Virus record (IMG/VR): IMGVR_UViG_3300050821_013520 | Span: 1-39,370 of that record | Strand: one strand, 5' to 3' | DNA length: 39,370 nt | From: a virus | In this document: positions 35,601-39,370 of the stretch, piece by piece | How positions within the stretch are numbered: position 1 is the stretch's first letter | Layout of the letters: each line of letters begins with the position of its first letter | Notes under the pieces: generated by a model | Told to the model about the DNA's origin: nothing | Seen by the model: only the letters and a program-made list of their open reading frames with translations | The model's database searches: none | Position numbers and translations under genes: made by a program

Positions 35601-36871
35601 GCACGCCAGCGCAGATTCCCGCAGGATGGAGCACTCTTCCTCCTGGCTGGAGTGCAAGCAAGCCGGGGGGCGCAGCACTCACATCTCCCGATCAGGAGAA
35701 CGGATTTCAACGTGAGGTGGATGATCTGACGAAGATCGAACCATTCAACGCCCGCCCGGGGATCGGCGGCCATCTTCTGACGGCTGCAGGCAACATTGGA
35801 GGCGGAGTCCTGTCTCCGCTCGGATTGCTTGCGCACCCCGAACAAACGCTGAAGTCGTTAGTGAACACGGTCAGCAACCAGTACGGAGTGGGTGGTCCTT
35901 TTGCTGACGTGCCTTCAATGCAGGAGGGGATCGCTCGTACCGCAGTCGAAAATCCAGCCGGTCTCGCCGAAAACGTCGCCGGGGGACTGCTCGGCGGAGA
36001 AGCGACCGGAGGCTTGCTGGATGCCGCAAGGCCAATGCTGCGCCCGCTGGGCGAGGGGTTGCAGAATGCGGGCGGAAAGCTGATCGATCGCACAGCCGGA
36101 TCGTTGCAAAAGGATTTCGCGCACGGTGCGGAGCCTGGAAAGAGTTATCTCGCGGGTGGTGGAAAACCAGCGCTCAGCATGAAGTCGCTCTCCTCAAAAG
36201 CGGCGAAAGTAGCAAGCGACGCAGGACAGAAGCTCGGCGAGGTTTACAACGCCGGAGATGCAGCCGGTACAGTCATTCCGGCGACTGACGCCTTCGATGC
36301 TGTGGCGGAGCCAGCTCACGATCTGCGCGTCCAGTCGGAGGGCTTCGGCGGCACCGGCGCTCCGGACACACTGAACGCCTATGAGGACCGCGTCCTGCCG
36401 TCTCTCGCGAGCGCATATTCACGCGGTGGATATAAGCCCACTGAACTGTGGAGTGACGCGAAGAACCTCGGCGCGAACACGCGCTGGAACGATCCGACGA
36501 TGTACGACCTGAATGCGGTGCGCCAGGAGACGCGGGGAAGGCTCGGCGGACTGCTTTCGGATGCCGTGCCGGATGCAAGGCCGCTCAACAAAATCTACCA
36601 GGGCTCCAGCAATCTGGCGGAACGCGCTGGACTCCGCGCACAGACGGGTTCCATGCCGCTGACAAAGCTCGGCAGGATCGGTGCTGAGGCGGCCATTGGT
36701 CACGCAACCGGCGCTTCGCTGTTGCCGCTCATTGAGTCCGTGCCAGTGGCCAGCACCGGCGCTTATGGCCTCTACCACATTCCTGACGCCGCCAGCCTTG
36801 GTCTCAAGGCGTTACCGGCTCTTTTCCCAGCCGGTTCCGCCGCCAGCGCGGATCGCGATCAGGATCAGTAA
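35597..36871 (+). CDS. Hypothetical virion protein, likely internal or ejection protein
   Basis: A 424-residue protein. The N-terminal 160 residues are Gly/Leu/Pro-rich and partly hydrophobic (GVLSPLGLLAHPEQTLKSLV, GGLLGGEATGGLL). The middle is helical and charged (SSKAAKVASDAGQKLGEVYN). The C-terminus is again hydrophobic (LLPLIESVPVASTGAYGLYH), ending in an acidic DRDQDQ tail. It starts by an ATGA overlap. Composition suits a membrane-interacting ejection protein. The 70 bases after it are AT-rich, contain a GAACC...GGTTC inverted repeat and lead into a homing endonuclease gene. Confidence 0.5.
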   Translation: MSTPAQIPAGWSTLPPGWSASKPGGAALTSPDQENGFQREVDDLTKIEPFNARPGIGGHLLTAAGNIGGGVLSPLGLLAHPEQTLKSLVNTVSNQYGVGGPFADVPSMQEGIARTAVENPAGLAENVAGGLLGGEATGGLLDAARPMLRPLGEGLQNAGGKLIDRTAGSLQKDFAHGAEPGKSYLAGGGKPALSMKSLSSKAAKVASDAGQKLGEVYNAGDAAGTVIPATDAFDAVAEPAHDLRVQSEGFGGTGAPDTLNAYEDRVLPSLASAYSRGGYKPTELWSDAKNLGANTRWNDPTMYDLNAVRQETRGRLGGLLSDAVPDARPLNKIYQGSSNLAERAGLRAQTGSMPLTKLGRIGAEAAIGHATGASLLPLIESVPVASTGAYGLYHIPDAASLGLKALPALFPAGSAASADRDQDQ

Positions 36872-36941
36872 TAACTCGACTTTCCGAACCATTTTTCAAG
36901 GGTTATTTAGGTTCTGGTGCACGCCACAGGTATTAGCTTTT

Positions 36942-37640
36942 GTGGCCTTCACTCTTTACTGCATTCAGAACCGGATCAACGGGAAGCTCTATATCGGCAA
37001 GACGGTTCGTCCGATTGCGAAGCGGTGGAAACACCACCTTTCGGATCATCTTCGCGTCGATACACGTCTTTATCGGGCAATGCGCAAGTATGGTCCGGAT
37101 AACTTTCGGGTTATCGTCCTTTCTGACTTCGACGTCGATCACGACTCGCTGCTACGCCGGGAAATCGCATATATCCGGCTCTTCGGGACGACCGACCCGA
37201 AGTTAGGGTACAACTCGCACCCCGGTGGCGCTGGCACTTCGCATCACGCAACGCCGCAAGAGACCCGCGACAAAATTAGTCGCGCACATCGCGGAAAAAG
37301 GCGCTCATCCGATGCGAAGCAAAAGATGAGTCTGGCGGCGAAGGAGCAGCGACGGACGCTTACAGATCCGCAGAAAGCAGTCCTGCACAGGATGACCTCG
37401 GTAAATACCGGCAGGATTCGCAGCGCGGAACATAGGCGCAACAACGGGCTTGCTCGACGCGGCAAGGGGAAATGTTACTCGTTCAATCGCGTCCACCAAA
37501 AATGGCAAGTTCGTGTGACCGTCGATGGGAAGGTCAGACAGCTCGGCTTATACCAAACCGAGCAAGAAGCAAGATTAGCCGCTGAGGCGGCAAAGAAGGA
37601 GTATTACCATGCCTCTCTACACCACTCTTACACCGGGTGA
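36942..37640 (+). CDS. GIY-YIG homing endonuclease with NUMOD3 and AP2-like domain
   Basis: About 232 residues. The GIY-YIG module is LYCIQNRINGKLYIGKTV, followed by KRWKHHLSDHLRVDTRLYRA and a catalytic Glu region (LLRREIAYIRLF). NUMOD3-like segments follow (DKISRAHRGKRRSSDAKQKM, SLAAKEQRR, RIRSAEHRRNN). The C-terminus is an AP2-like domain (KWQVRVTVDGKVRQLGLYQT, EQEARLAAEA) similar in layout to that of the HNH enzyme. GTG 36942 is the nearest start before the GIY motif. The 3' end overlaps the next structural gene by 32 bases and carries that gene's AAGGAG ribosome site. Confidence 0.85.
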   Translation: MAFTLYCIQNRINGKLYIGKTVRPIAKRWKHHLSDHLRVDTRLYRAMRKYGPDNFRVIVLSDFDVDHDSLLRREIAYIRLFGTTDPKLGYNSHPGGAGTSHHATPQETRDKISRAHRGKRRSSDAKQKMSLAAKEQRRTLTDPQKAVLHRMTSVNTGRIRSAEHRRNNGLARRGKGKCYSFNRVHQKWQVRVTVDGKVRQLGLYQTEQEARLAAEAAKKEYYHASLHHSYTG

Positions 37641-38382
37641 CCCGGTTCGCCGTATCGGGACTAGCATCGAACCAAATGTTCTTTTCGGCCAGCTCTTCTA
37701 CGGAGTCCAGCCGTTCGTTTATGCCGTGACCTCGGTCTCGCTCAGCGACAACGTGGCGACCCTCGGCGTCACGATCCGGAAGGGCGGCTGCGCCCACCCG
37801 CTGTTCAACCTTCCCTTCGTCGGCGCGTCGCTCGCTGTCCAGGGTACGCAGTCGAACAGTGGCGTCTTCAATGTGGGTTACACCACGAAGGTGAGCGCGG
37901 TCGATTTCAACAACGCCACCGGAACGGGCACCATCTCTTACGCCCTTACCGGCGACGATGTGGCGCAGACGACGGATGTGGGCAAGCTGACCATCCTGCC
38001 GTATCCGCTCGCCGACGTCGTGGCCGAAGGCGACGCCTCCATCCCGGTGGCGCTGATCTTCAGCCCCGACACCAGTGACAACAGCCGCTCACTGTTCGCC
38101 TCCGCCGCGTGGTCTGGGACGATCCCGACCGCCGCGACCGTGGTGCTTCAGGTGGCGAATGAAAACGAGGACTCGCAATTCCAGACGGTGGCAAACGCTC
38201 AGGGGACCGCGCCGGGTGGCGTGGTCGCATCCAGCGATGCCCTCGCGACAATCGCCGATAGTGCGGTCACTCAGGGCGGGGCTCTCTACAGCTTCCTGAT
38301 GGGCAAGTTCGTGCGTGCGAAGGTCCTCAGCATGACCGGCGGCGATGACACCACTTCGCTCGTCGTCTCCCTCTTCGCCTAA
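37609..38382 (+). CDS. Hypothetical beta-rich virion protein
   Basis: A 257-residue, beta-rich, low-charge protein (MPLYTTLTPGDPVRRIGTSI) rich in Thr/Ser/Val/Gly, with no recognised domain. AAGGAG nine bases before the ATG gives strong translation, although the first codons lie inside the preceding homing endonuclease gene. Composition is typical of tail-fibre or surface-decoration proteins. It is followed after 20 bases by a signal-peptide protein. Function is unknown. Confidence 0.5.
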   Translation: MPLYTTLTPGDPVRRIGTSIEPNVLFGQLFYGVQPFVYAVTSVSLSDNVATLGVTIRKGGCAHPLFNLPFVGASLAVQGTQSNSGVFNVGYTTKVSAVDFNNATGTGTISYALTGDDVAQTTDVGKLTILPYPLADVVAEGDASIPVALIFSPDTSDNSRSLFASAAWSGTIPTAATVVLQVANENEDSQFQTVANAQGTAPGGVVASSDALATIADSAVTQGGALYSFLMGKFVRAKVLSMTGGDDTTSLVVSLFA

Positions 38383-38402
38383 TTCCAACGAAACGGAAAC
38401 AC

Positions 38403-39370
38403 ATGAACCGCATCTTCAAAAAGCTGATCTTCTTCCTCTTCGCGCTCGGCCTCTCTGGCGCGGCGGCGCACGCGCAGTCCTATGGTCTGTTGCCGAATTG
38501 CGAGTTGCAAACCGCGCAGGGGCAGGCTGTGGCCGGGGCCAACGCGTATCTGCTCACGCAGCCCGCGAACACGTCGAACCTGACGCCGCAGGCGACAATT
38601 TACTCTTCGACGACCGGCGGCGCATTGAGCCAGCCCGTGAAGACCGATGGCTTCGGTGGGTGCACCATGTACGCCGCGCAGGGCCTTTACACCGTCGTCT
38701 ACATCAGCCCGCAGACAGGAACGCGCATCTTCCCGGACCAGGCGATCATCCTCCCCTCCGGCGGTTCGGGCTTCATCGTGAATCCCATCACCGGCATTCA
38801 ATGGCCCATCGCCTCGGGAACTTCTCTCCCATCGAATCTCTGTCCGACAAGCGCAACTGGAAACCTCACCAGCGGCAGCCCAACCATCCTCGGCGTGAGC
38901 AGCTTCTCGAACGTTCTGATCGGTCAACAGGTCACGGGCACCGGCATCCCCTCGGGGACTTACGTGCAGTCAATCAATACATCCGCCGGGTCCATCACGC
39001 TGACGCAGAACGCCACCACGACCCAGACCGGCGTGAGTCTCGGCTTCTTTTCCATCGGGCAGCCCTTCCAGGACACCACGAACAATGCGGAGTACTTCTG
39101 CAGTTTGAGCGGATGGACGGCACCTGTGCAGCAGCTTATCCCTGGCGCTAACGTAGAACTCTCGCCCAGCGATGGTCTGGGCATCGTCACGGTCACAGCG
39201 CTGGCTCAGGCGGTTCCTCCCACGGGTTCACTTCAATATGACAACGATGGGGTCTTCGGTGCGGCCAATGCGGACTGGAACAACATCACCAGCAGTGGCT
39301 TCACGTTTGGGTTAACTGGCCAGGTGGGTGTCTCGGGCTTCTCCTGCAATGGCACCAACTGCACACTGAC
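38403..39370 (+). CDS. Signal-peptide protein, tail-fibre-like, cut by the window end
   Basis: An open reading frame of at least 322 codons that runs off the right edge. The first 24 residues (MNRIFKKLIFFLFALGLSGA, then AAHAQ) are a clear Sec signal peptide with a basic start, hydrophobic core and an A-H-A-Q cleavage site. The mature part is Gly/Thr/Ser-rich and beta-like, with repeated domains (GNLTSGSPTILGVSSFSNVL, then QVTGTGIPSGTYVQSINTSA) reminiscent of fibre or adhesin repeats. Pairs of cysteines (NCELQ, GCTMY, FCSLS, SCNGTNC) suggest a disulphide-containing, exported protein. Phage fibres normally lack signal peptides, so it may be a lysogen-expressed surface protein. The 3' end is unseen. 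Confidence 0.65.
   Translation, partial: MNRIFKKLIFFLFALGLSGAAAHAQSYGLLPNCELQTAQGQAVAGANAYLLTQPANTSNLTPQATIYSSTTGGALSQPVKTDGFGGCTMYAAQGLYTVVYISPQTGTRIFPDQAIILPSGGSGFIVNPITGIQWPIASGTSLPSNLCPTSATGNLTSGSPTILGVSSFSNVLIGQQVTGTGIPSGTYVQSINTSAGSITLTQNATTTQTGVSLGFFSIGQPFQDTTNNAEYFCSLSGWTAPVQQLIPGANVELSPSDGLGIVTVTALAQAVPPTGSLQYDNDGVFGAANADWNNITSSGFTFGLTGQVGVSGFSCNGTNCTL

Overview
The window covers the left end of a prophage in a GC-rich bacterium. About 0.9 kb of chromosome comes first: the 3' end of an ABC-transporter ATPase gene and a fliS flagellar chaperone gene. From a tyrosine integrase gene near base 1000 to the right edge, essentially everything reads as phage. The integrase type (Cys/His-containing N-terminus, EKHYAPWV around the nucleophile) resembles integrases I associate with Acidobacteriota. 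That host assignment is an inference, not proven here. The phage is not complete, because the right edge cuts a structural gene and no right attachment site is visible.

Layout. (1) 1061-2521: integrase, facing a small helix-turn-helix, excisionase-like gene. (2) 2582-6200, minus strand: a translationally coupled replication operon with a probable initiator/loader, two small genes, a DnaB-like helicase and one further small gene. (3) 6201-6381: divergent control region. (4) 6382-7486, plus strand: three overlapping genes ending in a small ECF-like sigma factor. (5) 7605-8388: three small membrane or exported proteins that look like lysis functions, then a minus-strand YodC-like gene. (6) 8763-10380: a small gene, a ParB-like gene and a DNA methyltransferase gene in two different frames, and another small gene. 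(7) 10417-13680: small terminase, a serine recombinase with a 16-2-16 inverted repeat just upstream, a 55-codon gene and large terminase. (8) 13751-25950: head genes, namely small Cys-rich genes, portal, histidine phosphatase, scaffold-like protein, major capsid protein, GroES-like co-chaperonin and connector-like proteins. (9) 25992-39370: large tail or virion proteins, likely internal or ejection proteins, and a signal-peptide protein cut by the window edge. I see no tape-measure, tail-tube or sheath gene, so a short-tailed (podovirus-like) particle is most likely.

Four free-standing homing-type endonuclease genes are inserted between virion genes: GIY-YIG/NUMOD3, T5orf172, HNH-AP2 and GIY-YIG/NUMOD3/AP2.

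The most striking unexplained signal is a 35-bp element present three times, just after the sigma-like gene, the large-terminase gene and the scaffold gene. It is AGTCGGCG, then exactly 17 variable bases, then GTCTACGCCT, with AT-rich DNA upstream. The 17-base spacing and the nearby sigma-like gene suggest phage-specific promoters. However, GGCG can pair with CGCC, and the variable part also folds on itself in at least two copies, so a conserved RNA hairpin is an alternative. A second recurring signal is an extended ribosome-binding leader (GGAGACCAGACC-like) in front of about ten phage genes. I recognise no phage repressor and no endolysin.
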